A stretch of 64,000 nt of DNA from Butyricimonas sp. Marseille-P3923 (GTDB lineage: Bacteria > Bacteroidota > Bacteroidia > Bacteroidales > Marinifilaceae), in the NCBI RefSeq assembly GCF_900184685.1, contig NZ_FXXL01000006.1, positions 1,178,001-1,242,000 of the forward strand. The letters are read 5' to 3'. Positions within the stretch are counted from its first letter, which is position 1. Each line of letters begins with the position of its first letter. The notes beneath the pieces are model-generated. The model did not search any database. It was not told where the DNA came from and saw nothing but the letters and a program-made list of their open reading frames with translations. This document shows, piece after piece, positions 33,158 through 43,218 of the stretch. The position numbers were made by a program, and so were the translations under genes.

Positions 33158-36100
33158 ATGAAAAAAAGGACGAAACCAAAAGTCTTTTCGGGACTTTTAT
33201 GCACGTGCAAGAGATCGTTTAGTGTTTTTTCACTTTTCGTGACGGTGCTACTTCTCGGTTCTGCCTCGCTTTTGGCGCAGCAGGCAAATCAGAAAACCAT
33301 TTCAATTGACTTCAAGGATTTCAGCGTGTTGCGGGCACTGCATGAAATCAACCAACTCGGGGGAAACGTAGTCACCTTCCGGGAAGAGGTCGTGATGAAA
33401 GAGGCGAAAAAGATTACTTTGAAACGGGAAAAGATCACCGTGTTCGAGGCGGTAAAGGCTTGTTTGGAAGGGACGGGATTAATTTGTTCACAGCAAAAGA
33501 ATGGTAAAATTCTTGTGGGGCCAAAAGAGGAGTCGCAAGTGATGACCGTGAAAGGTAAAGTCGTGGATGAGAAAGGGACTCCATTAGCCGGGGCGACAAT
33601 CGTAATACAAGGAACAACACAAGGTGTGGCAACGGATGCGGATGGTAAATTTTCTCTTCCCGTGCGTCCCAATGACGTGTTGGTAGTTTCTTTTATCGGT
33701 TACAAGAACGAGTCTGTGCTAGTGAAGGACAAAACGAATGTTAATGTCCGGATGAAACCCTCGGAAGAGAGTTTGGAAGAAGTGGCAGTTGTCGCCTTCG
33801 GGGAACAAAAGAAAGAGAGTGTGGTTTCTGCGATCACGACCGTTCGCCCCATGGATTTGAAATCTTCCAATAGTGATTTAACTACCAGTTTTGCCGGAAA
33901 GATAGCCGGTATCGTGGGGTGGCAGACAGGAGGAGCTCCGGGTGCGTTAACTGAAGAGGAGATGAATACCAAATTTTATGTCAGGGGTATTACCTCTTTT
34001 CAGTCCGGGGCAAATATAGATCCATTGATTCTCTTGGACGGGGTGGAAGTTTCCAAAGTAGATCTGGCACGTATTGCCCCGGAGGATATCGAGACATTCA
34101 GCGTGATGAAGGATGCTTCGGCGACAGCCATGTATGGCGCCCGTGGAGCTAACGGTGTGATTCTGGTGACCACGAAAAAGGGAGAAGAAGGAAGTGTGTA
34201 TGCTTCCGTGCGTTACGAGGCGATTGCTAGTATGCCTACCAGTAATATTGACGTGGTTGGTCCGAAAACTTACATGAAGATGTACAATCAGGCTTTGTTG
34301 AGCCGGGACCCGTATGCCGCTCCGGCGTATTCGGAAGAACGCATCAATCGTACGGGTTCGAGTAAGTATCCCTCTTGGGTATATCCCGCGAATGATTGGT
34401 ATAAAATCATGTTCAAGGATTATAATGTGAATCATCACTTGGGGTTAAATATCCGGGGAGGTTCTAACGTGATGCAGTATTACGCTTCCGTGAATTACAA
34501 TTTAGATTACGGTATGTTGAAAACAGACAAATTGAATGATTTTGATTGTAATATAAAAAATGGAACGTTAGGACTTCGTGTAAATTTGAATATAGATTTG
34601 GCTGCAGGAATCCGTTTATTGCTTAATTCCAGTGTGACCGTGGACGATTACAATGGTCCAATGATTAATGCGAATAATGCTTATGCGATAGCATTTAACG
34701 CTTCTCCCGTGGATTTTGCGGCGGTTTATCCGGCGGATGATACTTATACTTGGGAACATATACGTTTTGGTACGACTGCCAGTAAGAAAAGAAATCCTTA
34801 CAAAGCATTGCAACAAGGTTATCAAGACCGTAGCCGTTACGCGTTTATCAATAAAGTAGAATATATTCACAATCTTTCTTCTTTACTGAAGGGGTTGGAA
34901 TTGCGTGCTAGTGTGTCATATGTGAAACAAGGTAATGAAGATAAGGCTTTTAAAACGGATCCATACGAGTATTCTTTAGAAAAATATGACCATGAAACGG
35001 GTAAACACCAGTTACAGGCAATGAATCTGGAGGCTGCAAATACGTCTTTATCTTTAGCTAGTTCTAAAGAATCCTCTAAAAAACAAATGACTTACGAACT
35101 ACGTGCCTTGCATACGGCTGCATGGAACGATCACCAGACAAGTTTGACGGCAGTTTTTAATGCATTGGAAGGAGCGGATACCCCAACCAGTACGGTTTTG
35201 CAGTCCATGCCTCATCGTAATTTGGGTTTTTCCATGCGTGGAACTTATGGATTTAAAGACCGTTATTTTGTCGAGGCTAGTTTCGGGTACAACGGTTCCG
35301 AGCGTTTTGCCAAGAAGCATAAAATGGGCTTTTTTCCGGCTACCGGTGCAGCGTGGATCGTTTCGAAGGAAAACTTTATGCAATCTGTTTCCGGTTGGTT
35401 GCCATTCTTGAAATTACGGGCATCTTGGGGTAAAGTTGGTAATGACGGTATTATCAATATACCCCGTTTCGTGTACTTGGAAGAAATAATTAAACAGACT
35501 TCACAAGGTTTTTCTCTGAAACCGGCGGAGAATTCCGGGTCATTTTATATTATTAGTAGTTATGGTAACGAGGATGTGGAATGGGAAATTGCCGAGCAAA
35601 TAAATTTAGGATTAGAAACAAAATTGTTTGATGGTATCGTGGAGTTTACACTGGATGCTTATCAGGAGATCCGTCATAATATTCTTGCTTTTAGGACCGT
35701 TATTCCCAAGGCGGTAGGATTTGAGACTCTACAACAGGATAATATCGGGAAAGCCAGATCCCGTGGTATAGATTTTTCCGGAAAAATTCAGCATGCTTTT
35801 TCGTCTGATTTTTGGGTGATTTTGAATGGTACGTTCACTTATAACAAAGCCACTTATATGGAATTGGAAGAAGCTAATGATAAACCCCAATGGCAGCGGA
35901 AAGTGGGGCACGAGCTTTCGCAGCGTGTGGGATATATAGCCGAGGGGCTTTTCCGGGATCAAGCGGAGATTGATAATGCACCGACTCAAGGTGGAGATTT
36001 AATGCCGGGAGATATTCGTTATCGTGACGTGAATGGTGATGGGAAAATTACTCTCGAAGATGCCGTGCATATCGGTTTTCCGGAAACGCCGCGTGTTACT

Positions 36101-36601
36101 TACGGGTTTAGCGGTTATTTGAATTATAAGAATTGGGAATTTAATTTTGCTTTCCAAGGGTCGGGTAAACGCGGGTTCTTCATTGAGCCGGCGGCAATTT
36201 CTCCTTTCGTTCAGGATAATGCCATGTTGACGGAAATATATAAAAGCCATTGGTCCACGGATAACATGGACAATCGCCCTTTCTGGCCTCGGTTATCCAC
36301 GAAGAGTATAACGGAACACAACCCGCAGGAGGATTGGAATTCAACAACAAGCGATACGTATCGCAGTACTTATTTTATGCGGGAGTGCCGTTTCTTGCGT
36401 TGCACGGCGTTAGAATTGGCATATAATTTACCGGACAGGTTGAAAAACAAGTTGAGAATGAAAAACGTGAAATTTTACGTGCGGGCGAATAATCCTTTCT
36501 TGATTTCTAATTTTAAAGTGTGGGATGTTGAATTAGGGGGGGACGGATTCAATTATCCGATTCAAAAGACCTATTCTGTAGGATTGAATTTTAGTTTTTA
36601 A
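33158..36601 (+). CDS. SusC/RagA-family TonB-linked outer-membrane protein with STN domain
   Basis: The 1147 residues begin with a signal peptide (FSLFVTVLLLGSASLLAQQ). An N-terminal STN signalling domain lies at about 45-115 (ISIDFKDFSVLRALHEINQLGGNVV). A carboxypeptidase-regulatory domain follows at about 130-205 (VKGKVVDEKGTPLAGATIVIQGTTQGVATDADGKF). The plug has the SusC motifs FYVRGITSF, DPLILLDGVE and SVMKDASATAMYGARGANGVILVTTKKG, and the barrel ends TYSVGLNFSF. The STN domain is the part expected to contact FecR and trigger sigma release. Its SusD partner follows after 16 bp. The ligand is unknown. Confidence 0.95.
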   Translation: MKKRTKPKVFSGLLCTCKRSFSVFSLFVTVLLLGSASLLAQQANQKTISIDFKDFSVLRALHEINQLGGNVVTFREEVVMKEAKKITLKREKITVFEAVKACLEGTGLICSQQKNGKILVGPKEESQVMTVKGKVVDEKGTPLAGATIVIQGTTQGVATDADGKFSLPVRPNDVLVVSFIGYKNESVLVKDKTNVNVRMKPSEESLEEVAVVAFGEQKKESVVSAITTVRPMDLKSSNSDLTTSFAGKIAGIVGWQTGGAPGALTEEEMNTKFYVRGITSFQSGANIDPLILLDGVEVSKVDLARIAPEDIETFSVMKDASATAMYGARGANGVILVTTKKGEEGSVYASVRYEAIASMPTSNIDVVGPKTYMKMYNQALLSRDPYAAPAYSEERINRTGSSKYPSWVYPANDWYKIMFKDYNVNHHLGLNIRGGSNVMQYYASVNYNLDYGMLKTDKLNDFDCNIKNGTLGLRVNLNIDLAAGIRLLLNSSVTVDDYNGPMINANNAYAIAFNASPVDFAAVYPADDTYTWEHIRFGTTASKKRNPYKALQQGYQDRSRYAFINKVEYIHNLSSLLKGLELRASVSYVKQGNEDKAFKTDPYEYSLEKYDHETGKHQLQAMNLEAANTSLSLASSKESSKKQMTYELRALHTAAWNDHQTSLTAVFNALEGADTPTSTVLQSMPHRNLGFSMRGTYGFKDRYFVEASFGYNGSERFAKKHKMGFFPATGAAWIVSKENFMQSVSGWLPFLKLRASWGKVGNDGIINIPRFVYLEEIIKQTSQGFSLKPAENSGSFYIISSYGNEDVEWEIAEQINLGLETKLFDGIVEFTLDAYQEIRHNILAFRTVIPKAVGFETLQQDNIGKARSRGIDFSGKIQHAFSSDFWVILNGTFTYNKATYMELEEANDKPQWQRKVGHELSQRVGYIAEGLFRDQAEIDNAPTQGGDLMPGDIRYRDVNGDGKITLEDAVHIGFPETPRVTYGFSGYLNYKNWEFNFAFQGSGKRGFFIEPAAISPFVQDNAMLTEIYKSHWSTDNMDNRPFWPRLSTKSITEHNPQEDWNSTTSDTYRSTYFMRECRFLRCTALELAYNLPDRLKNKLRMKNVKFYVRANNPFLISNFKVWDVELGGDGFNYPIQKTYSVGLNFSF

Positions 36602-36617
36602 TGAAAATATATGAGGT

Positions 36618-38582
36618 ATGAAGTTGATTCAGAATATATTGTTGTCTATGGTATTCCTGTTTGGAGGATGTGATTATCTGGATATGGTGCCGGAAGGGGA
36701 TATCGAAACCACGGATGCTATTTTCACGAATCGGAAGAAAGCCGATACGTGGTTGTATACCGCTCACACGAGTCTCATGTTTTTGCCTAAATTGAACCAA
36801 AATCCCGCGTATCTTGGGGCGGACGAGTACACGACGGGTAATTATATGCGAAATAGTTTTCTTGAAGCCAATACCTATAGCGGTTTGTATATCGGTGACG
36901 GATTACAGATGTCGCAGGAGCCTTATGGGGATGCATGGAACGGGTATGCTTATTATTCGAGAATACGCTATTGTAATACATTCTTGCAAAAGATATGGAA
37001 TGTTTACGATATGGAAGAACCGGAAAAGAAACAATGGGCGGCAGAGGTGAAAGCCCTGAAAGCGTTTTATTACTTCGATTTGGTACGCCATTACGGGCCG
37101 ATCGTGTTGGTGCCGGAGAATATTGCGACGGAAGCATCTATAGAGGAAATGAAAATGCCTCGTGTGCACGTGGATACTTGTTTTAAAGAAATCGTGCGTT
37201 TGCTGGATGAGGCTATTGTTGACCTTTTGCCGGATAGTGAAAAAGAACCCAGTCGTAGGGCGTATTTCTGTAAAGAATCGGCGTTGATGCTTAAAGCGAA
37301 AGTGTTGCTCACGGCAGCTTCTCCTCTTTTCAACGGGAACGAATTTTACCTGAATTTCAAGGATAAGAACGGGGAGCCGTTATTCAGTGAATCGTATGAT
37401 CCCGAGCGATGGCGTTTGGCAGCAGAGGCTATTGACGAGGCTGTCGAGACTTGTGAGTTTTATGGGCGCAATCTTTATTCAGGCTCTACGACAGCACGGA
37501 CAGAATTGCTGAACACGATGCGGGATATTGAGGAGTCGGTACATGACTTGGGCTTTAATAATCCCGAGTGCTTGTTTTCAGTACGGAATTCAGGTAATAA
37601 TTCGAATGGAGGGGATACTTGGACTCGATTTATAATGCCGTCGTTTGTGAGCACGGACGGTCTTTTCAATTCTAATTTTTTAGGAACTTTGTCACCCAGC
37701 ATGAAGATGGTGGAAATGTTTTACACGGACAACGGGTTGCCAATTGACCAGGATAAAACGTGGGATTACACGGGCAGGTACGAGATGAATCGGGAAGCGG
37801 ATTCCAAATATAAAGACGTTGTTTCGTTGGATGAGAATGTTTTGAGTTTACATTTACGAAGAGAACCTCGTTTTTATGCCAATATCGCGGCGGATCGTTG
37901 TTATTGGCGTCAAGGCGTGGATGACGTGAATTCCAAGGTAACGAGAAACTATCAAGTTAAAGCTTATAAAAATGAACAGTTTGGGACAAGGCAAGATGTA
38001 ATTCAAAGCAGTAATCCACAGAATATTAACGGGTACTTTTTGAAAAAATACCTTTATTCTACATTGAAATTTTCAACTTATCCTACCGAGATAAAGGCGT
38101 TGGGGGATAATCCGGTACCGATTATGCGAATGGCGGAATTGTATTTGATGCAAGCTGAGGCGTGGAACGAGTACGAGGGACCGAGTGATGACAAAGTGTA
38201 TGCACCTTTGAATAAAGTAAGGGAACGTGCCGGTATCCCGGACGTGGTTTCGGCGTGGAAAAATTATTCTCGTTCCCCGGAAAAAGTGGACTCAAAAGAA
38301 GGTATGCGGGAGATTATCCATCGGGAATACGATGTAGAGTTGGCTTTCGAGGGACAGAGATTTTGGAATTTACGGCGTTGGAAAACGGCTCATTTGGAAT
38401 TGAATGAAGTACAGATGGGTTGGAATGTTGTGGGCGAAACGGCACAAAGTTTTTATAACAATTTTCAAGGGCCGGTGGTCGTGTGGGCAAAACGTAAATT
38501 TGTATCTCCGCGGGATTACTTGTTTCCCTTGAGAAACGAGGAAGTGATGATCTCCTCTTACGTGCAGAATCCGGGATGGTAA
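36618..38582 (+). CDS. SusD/RagB-family nutrient-binding lipoprotein
   Basis: The 654 residues have lipobox LFGGC (Cys18), then YLDMVPEGDIETTDAIFTNRKKADTWLYTAHTSL, the usual SusD N-terminus. TPR-like helices include EVKALKAFYYFDLVRHYGPIVLVPEN and the C-terminal RMAELYLMQAEAWNEY...REIIHREYDVELAFEGQRFWNLRRWKTA. SusD caps the SusC barrel and binds the substrate at the surface. At 654 residues it is on the long side for the family. Confidence 0.94.
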   Translation: MKLIQNILLSMVFLFGGCDYLDMVPEGDIETTDAIFTNRKKADTWLYTAHTSLMFLPKLNQNPAYLGADEYTTGNYMRNSFLEANTYSGLYIGDGLQMSQEPYGDAWNGYAYYSRIRYCNTFLQKIWNVYDMEEPEKKQWAAEVKALKAFYYFDLVRHYGPIVLVPENIATEASIEEMKMPRVHVDTCFKEIVRLLDEAIVDLLPDSEKEPSRRAYFCKESALMLKAKVLLTAASPLFNGNEFYLNFKDKNGEPLFSESYDPERWRLAAEAIDEAVETCEFYGRNLYSGSTTARTELLNTMRDIEESVHDLGFNNPECLFSVRNSGNNSNGGDTWTRFIMPSFVSTDGLFNSNFLGTLSPSMKMVEMFYTDNGLPIDQDKTWDYTGRYEMNREADSKYKDVVSLDENVLSLHLRREPRFYANIAADRCYWRQGVDDVNSKVTRNYQVKAYKNEQFGTRQDVIQSSNPQNINGYFLKKYLYSTLKFSTYPTEIKALGDNPVPIMRMAELYLMQAEAWNEYEGPSDDKVYAPLNKVRERAGIPDVVSAWKNYSRSPEKVDSKEGMREIIHREYDVELAFEGQRFWNLRRWKTAHLELNEVQMGWNVVGETAQSFYNNFQGPVVVWAKRKFVSPRDYLFPLRNEEVMISSYVQNPGW

Positions 38583-38613
38583 TAATTAATTTTAGATTTA
38601 CGATTTTAGATTC
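38583..38613. repeat. ATTTTAG heptad array after susD
   Basis: A short run of ATTTTAG/ATTTACG heptads between the susD stop and the next start codon. It may act as a spacer or processing element in the operon. Confidence 0.5.
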
Positions 38614-38625
38614 ATTTATAAATAT

Positions 38626-39906
38626 ATGATTATGAGAAATATATTACTAATACCGTTATTTATTTTAAGTCTTTGGGGTTGCACTGACGAAGAAGACGGT
38701 TCCTTTGGAACATCTGTTTCGGGGGATAGAATCACTTTCAAAGCTGTTCCCGGCGGAGCTATTATGTATTATGATTTAAAAGGACATAAGGATATTTTTT
38801 CTATACGTGCAATGTATACGGATGTGCTGGGGCAAGAGGTCAAGGTTGACGGGACTTATTTGAGCGATTCGTTGAATTTGGTCGGTTTTAACGAGGCTCA
38901 GAGAAATATTCCGGTACAAGTCTCTTTTTTTAATCACAAACTAGAAGAGTCCAAGACAATGGAACTGGCATTTGACACGGAAGATTCTGCTCCCGTGGCG
39001 TTTTTTGACCACGTGAAGGTGACCCCGAGTTGGAACGGTTTTTCCGTGGTTTACGAGTCGCCTGTCACGACGGGTTTCGCTCACGTGTTTTACTTGGGCG
39101 AAAATCCGAAGACGCACGAGATTGATACGATTTGGTTGGAATCCGTTTCAATCCGGAAAGGGCGGGATACGCTTAGTTTTATGCTTCAGCAGGAACGTTC
39201 GAGCAATACGGTGATTATTGCAACCGAAGATTTCCGGGGCTATCGGGTAAAACAACAGATTTGGGAAAACGTGGAAGCGTATGCTATTGAGCAGTTTCCT
39301 TCATCAAAGATACAAGTGTTAGATCCGTGTAATATTGTAGTGAAAAATGAGAAATTGTGCATGGGACCTGAATATTTGTTTGACGGGGACACGAAGCCCT
39401 TGAAGCGCTTGGGAACGTCGAATCCCGAGAGACAGTATTGTATGTTCGGTGCAGGAAAGAATGCTGTGGGACAATATTGGATTATGGATTTGGGGGAAGA
39501 GAAAACTATTGCTAAATTGCGTATGTTTGCTCCATATAGATATGGAACATGGCTTGGTTGGGAATGGAGAAGTAGTCATATAAATAAACTCCCGAGCGAG
39601 GTGACGGTTTATGGAAGCAATGATCAAGTTTCGTGGACGAAACTGGGGTATTTCTTTCAACCTTATTTGCAACCCGGGTGGGTAGAGGAGGCTAGAACGA
39701 GTATTATGGATTACAATTTGTTGCAGGCTGCTGAACCCGTGTATGCCGATATTAATTGCATGGCTTTGCCACAAGGATTCCGGTATGTGAAATTTATGGT
39801 GAATAAGACTTTTTATGACGAAAAGTCATACCAAGCATCGTATGCGGATAATCCTGACGGCTACGTCGCTTTAAGTGAATTGGAAGTTTACGTGAAAAAA
39901 GAGTAG
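38626..39906 (+). CDS. DUF4959/DUF5000-type PUL lipoprotein with discoidin-like domain
   Basis: The 426 residues have lipobox LWGC (SPII). The N-terminal half is built of two Ig-like domains as in DUF4959/DUF5126 proteins (GDRITFKAVPGGAIMYYDLKG, VAFFDHVKVTPSWNGFSVVYESP). The C-terminal half is an F5/8 type C-like fold (EYLFDGDTKPLKRLG ... YWIMDLGEEKTIAKLRMFAPYRYG ... SEVTVYGSNDQVSWTKLGYF, ending ALSELEVYVKK). Such proteins follow SusD in many Bacteroidetes loci and probably bind the ligand at the surface. The start could also be the ATG at 38632. Confidence 0.85.
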   Translation: MIMRNILLIPLFILSLWGCTDEEDGSFGTSVSGDRITFKAVPGGAIMYYDLKGHKDIFSIRAMYTDVLGQEVKVDGTYLSDSLNLVGFNEAQRNIPVQVSFFNHKLEESKTMELAFDTEDSAPVAFFDHVKVTPSWNGFSVVYESPVTTGFAHVFYLGENPKTHEIDTIWLESVSIRKGRDTLSFMLQQERSSNTVIIATEDFRGYRVKQQIWENVEAYAIEQFPSSKIQVLDPCNIVVKNEKLCMGPEYLFDGDTKPLKRLGTSNPERQYCMFGAGKNAVGQYWIMDLGEEKTIAKLRMFAPYRYGTWLGWEWRSSHINKLPSEVTVYGSNDQVSWTKLGYFFQPYLQPGWVEEARTSIMDYNLLQAAEPVYADINCMALPQGFRYVKFMVNKTFYDEKSYQASYADNPDGYVALSELEVYVKKE

Positions 39907-39908
39907 TT

Positions 39909-41411
39909 ATGATGAAGAGAATATATTTTATATGGATGTTCGGCATCCTGTTTTTAGCCTTCGGGTGTGAGGAACTGGAAGATACTTATAGTGATTATGC
40001 CGGTGACGGAATGATTCGTTACGTGGGGAAATGCTCGGACGTGACGGTAAAGTTAGGATGGGAGCGTTTAATCGTGGAATGGAAAAATAATTTGGATCCG
40101 GCTATCGAGAATATCCGGCTCACGTGTCAAGTCGGGAAAAATATGATCGCGGATACTTTGTTGGAAGCCTCTGTCACCTCGTGCGAGATTAAGAATCTGG
40201 AAAACGAGAATTACGAGATAAACGTGTACGCGGTGGATGGAAACGGCAATATGTCTTTGAGCGAAACCGTGTACGGGCGTCCCGTCACGAGCAAGCACGA
40301 GTCTATCGTGAGTTTTACCACGGGTGTGGTAAAATATTTTTTCGTGGGTAACAATATTGCCATGTTTTTTGATAATAACTCGAGCAATATATTGAATATT
40401 CAATTGCATTATTACGATATGGAAGGTAACCCCCAAACGATAGATTCGCTTCAGAAACAATTTGGGGAGAAATACATGTTGTTGAGAGACGTCGATGCTT
40501 CCCGGGAGGTGACTATAAATCGGGAGGGACGGGTCGGAAATTGCGTGGATGATATCATTCTTCCGTCTTATTCTTTGAAAAAGGACGATTGGATATTTTC
40601 TGCAAATTTCCGTAGTTTTCTCAAAATGCGTTATGGGGTGGAAAATATCACGAATGAGTTCGTGGAAGATAGGAAAGTGCTGGAATTCGATTATGATATT
40701 ATGAGTTTCGAGGATATACTTTACTTCCCAAATTTGGAAAGAATCGTGTTGGGAGGAAATCGTTATATCGAACCGCAATTGTTACAGCTTCCGGCGGAAT
40801 ATCACGTGAACATGACAAGTGAACTTTCTGAAATGGGGAAAAGCGTATTTGCCCTGCAAGTGGCACAGGAATTACGCGGGCTAAAAATTGAACGTTATAA
40901 TCAGCATTATTTTTCAGATGATATTTTGTCTGATATTGAACTGGATGTGGAAAAAATGGGAAATCCCGTGTTACGGGAACCCGTTTACTTGGACGCCAAG
41001 GGTTGGACTATCACTTGTTCCGAACCTTACGACTCTAAGCCGGGAAATCTTTTGGATAATAACTACATGACGGCTTGGAAAACTTCTCCGCATAGTAAAC
41101 TTACTACTTATGAACTCTTGATAGACATGAATAGTGTTCAAACCGTGAACGGGATGAAAATAGCTCAGGCTCTTGATCTGCAGGCGATGAATTCGTCCCC
41201 CAACAGGATCGAGATTCAAGTTTCAGAAGATAATATCACGTGGGAATATTTGACCTATCAATTGGTGAACACGGTCGGGAATTCCCTCGGGGAGATAACG
41301 CTTCTTCGCTTGGATAAACCGAAGCAAGTCCGTTATATTAAATTGGGCGTGAGTGACGTGCAAGGAGAATACACGGCAAGTATCGCGCTTGGTGACGTGG
41401 CAGTCTTTTAA
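39909..41411 (+). CDS. DUF4998-type lipoprotein with F5/8C-like C-terminus
   Basis: The 500 residues have lipobox LAFGC. N-terminal fibronectin-III-like strands follow (RLIVEWKNNLDPAIENIRLTCQVGK, NYEINVYAVDGNGNMSLSETVYGRPV), matching DUF4998. A C-terminal discoidin-like domain contains GNLLDNNYMTAWKTSPHSKLTTYELLIDM, IEIQVSEDNITWEYLTYQL and RYIKLGVSD. It starts 2 bp after the previous stop, so translation is coupled. Together with SusCD and the preceding protein it likely makes the outer-membrane binding complex. Confidence 0.85.
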   Translation: MMKRIYFIWMFGILFLAFGCEELEDTYSDYAGDGMIRYVGKCSDVTVKLGWERLIVEWKNNLDPAIENIRLTCQVGKNMIADTLLEASVTSCEIKNLENENYEINVYAVDGNGNMSLSETVYGRPVTSKHESIVSFTTGVVKYFFVGNNIAMFFDNNSSNILNIQLHYYDMEGNPQTIDSLQKQFGEKYMLLRDVDASREVTINREGRVGNCVDDIILPSYSLKKDDWIFSANFRSFLKMRYGVENITNEFVEDRKVLEFDYDIMSFEDILYFPNLERIVLGGNRYIEPQLLQLPAEYHVNMTSELSEMGKSVFALQVAQELRGLKIERYNQHYFSDDILSDIELDVEKMGNPVLREPVYLDAKGWTITCSEPYDSKPGNLLDNNYMTAWKTSPHSKLTTYELLIDMNSVQTVNGMKIAQALDLQAMNSSPNRIEIQVSEDNITWEYLTYQLVNTVGNSLGEITLLRLDKPKQVRYIKLGVSDVQGEYTASIALGDVAVF

Positions 41412-41441
41412 ATAATAATTAATCGTGCTGGAAAGTGAATA

Positions 41442-41467
41442 GGTATCGTCGTCGGAACGACGATACC
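41442..41467 (+). terminator. Strong hairpin between accessory lipoprotein and TlpA genes
   Basis: GGTATCGTCGT pairs perfectly with ACGACGATACC around CGGA. No T run follows. It may be a partial terminator or an mRNA-stability element within the operon. Confidence 0.55.
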
Positions 41468-41508
41468 CGTTTGCTTGTATTGTCTAAAATTTTTAAATGT
41501 AGCTGGAA

Positions 41509-42597
41509 ATGAAATCAATATTATTATTTTTCACGTTGGTATTATACAGTGTCGTAACCCTTCACGCGCAGGAGGGATTCCGGATCACGGGGAAAACGGA
41601 AGCCCCGGATGGGAAAGTTTATTTAGTTTCGCCGGCTCTTGGTGGGGCGGATACATTGGGGGGTACCGATATGGTGGGTGGAGTCTTTTTATTGACCGGT
41701 AAGGTGGCAACACCTTGTGTTGCTTTCGTGGCAACGGCCGATGGGAAAGGGCGTTTCCCGATTATGCTCGAGAACACGGATTTCAAGGTGACGATGGGGA
41801 AAACCGGACTTTTGATTGAAGGCGGTAAAGATCAGCAGTTGTATAACGAGTACCAAGAAATGAACGTGAAATCCGCACGTGAAATAGCGGAAATGGAATC
41901 CGAGTATAAGGTGGCGATGGGAATCCAGAATCAAATGAAAATGAAGGCACTTCAAGAGCAGATGAAAAAATATATGCGGGAAAATCAAGAAAAGGTGTCT
42001 GCGTGGATGAAGGAGCACGGGAATAGCCATGTTGTTGCTTTTATCATGGCTTCGGTAGCCCAGAAATTAAATTACGATGGATTGAAGTTGCTTTACGATT
42101 ACTTGGGACCTGATGCACGAGCCAGTTTCTACGGGCAAGTCTTGGAAGCCAAAATGCAGATGCAAAAGAAAGTAGCCGTGGGGGAAATCGCTCCCAATTT
42201 TACCGTGGTTACCCCGGAAGGTAAGACCGTGTCACTTTACGATATCAAGGGGAAAGTAAAATTGATTGATTTCTGGGCATCGTGGTGTAAACCCTGCCGG
42301 GCTGAAAACAAAAACGTGACGGCGATTTACAAGAAGTACCATAAAAAAGGCTTGGAAATTTTCGGCGTTTCCATGGACAAGGACGCCGCTGCATGGAAAC
42401 AAGCGATTGCCGACGACGGGTTGGTATGGTATCACGGTTCCGACCTGAAAGGCATGAAACAATCCCCTGTCGCACAACTATACGGCGTAACCGCCATCCC
42501 ACACACGCTCCTCCTCGACGAAAACAACCGCATCGTGGCTAAAAACCTCCGGGGCAACGCCCTTCAGGCAAAAATCGCAGAGATGTTGAAAAAGTAG
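41509..42597 (+). CDS. DUF4369/TlpA-like thiol:disulfide oxidoreductase
   Basis: The 362 residues have a signal peptide (ILLFFTLVLYSVVTLHAQ) and a DUF4369 domain (FRITGKTEAPDGKVYLVSPALGGADTL). A charged helical linker follows (about 120-210), then a thioredoxin fold with FWASWCKPCRAEN (Cys260, Cys263) and a cis-Pro loop AIPHTLLLDENNRIVAKNLRG. It is expected to be exported and act on periplasmic or surface disulfides. It is paralogous to the gene at 44332, which has lost one cysteine. Its position behind SusCD suggests the substrate or the receptor proteins contain disulfides. Confidence 0.9.
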   Translation: MKSILLFFTLVLYSVVTLHAQEGFRITGKTEAPDGKVYLVSPALGGADTLGGTDMVGGVFLLTGKVATPCVAFVATADGKGRFPIMLENTDFKVTMGKTGLLIEGGKDQQLYNEYQEMNVKSAREIAEMESEYKVAMGIQNQMKMKALQEQMKKYMRENQEKVSAWMKEHGNSHVVAFIMASVAQKLNYDGLKLLYDYLGPDARASFYGQVLEAKMQMQKKVAVGEIAPNFTVVTPEGKTVSLYDIKGKVKLIDFWASWCKPCRAENKNVTAIYKKYHKKGLEIFGVSMDKDAAAWKQAIADDGLVWYHGSDLKGMKQSPVAQLYGVTAIPHTLLLDENNRIVAKNLRGNALQAKIAEMLKK

Positions 42598-42603
42598 TAA
42601 ATT

Positions 42604-43215
42604 ATGAAAAGGTGGTTATTAATATTAATCCTTTATCAATTATGCATGTGTATTGCTTGTTCGGAAGATGAAAAAGAATTTTTCGAAAGGCAGGATATTT
42701 CATTATTGTCTCGTTCTTTTTTAGATAGTATACAAGTACCGTGTTTTGTTAATGATGAATTTGCGGGCGCAATGAATGAAGCATTAAAGATAATAGGTGA
42801 TTCTATTTTGATTGATTTTTGTTGTAATTCGAGTTATTTGTTTTTTGAAAATGTTAAAGGTGAAGAATCAAAATATCCAGTATCAGCAGAGATTTATAAA
42901 TTTAGTAGTGGGAAATATCAAATATTGATAATTATTAATAGTGACGCATTGAGTACTTATACATATAGAGGACAGCTTCTTGTTGCTTTACATGAATTAT
43001 ATCATATATATTTGGCAATAACGATGGGAGAAACTGATAATGAATGGGGACATTATTGGATGGTTTATGGTGGAGTATATACAAGGTGGCTTGAACGAGC
43101 TTTTAATTGTGGAAGTGATGCAAAATATCTTGCTTATATAGGAACATCAGTATATCAAACTTCTGATGTGAAAAATAAGGTTCATAAAATGTGGGATAAA
43201 TATAATTTGAAATAA
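42604..43215 (+). CDS. Small lipoprotein with HExxH motif, AT-rich
   Basis: The 203 residues have lipobox MCIAC (Cys19). No family was recognised. Near residue 143 lies LLVALHELYHIYLA, an HExxH motif in a helix, the signature of zinc metallopeptidases; WGHYWM and a Cys/Glu-containing helix downstream could provide a third ligand. The region is visibly AT-richer, with more ATA/TAT codons, than its neighbours, suggesting recent acquisition. It starts 6 bp after the TlpA stop, inside the operon. The protease assignment rests on the motif alone. Confidence 0.6.
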   Translation: MKRWLLILILYQLCMCIACSEDEKEFFERQDISLLSRSFLDSIQVPCFVNDEFAGAMNEALKIIGDSILIDFCCNSSYLFFENVKGEESKYPVSAEIYKFSSGKYQILIIINSDALSTYTYRGQLLVALHELYHIYLAITMGETDNEWGHYWMVYGGVYTRWLERAFNCGSDAKYLAYIGTSVYQTSDVKNKVHKMWDKYNLK

Positions 43216-43218
43216 CAT

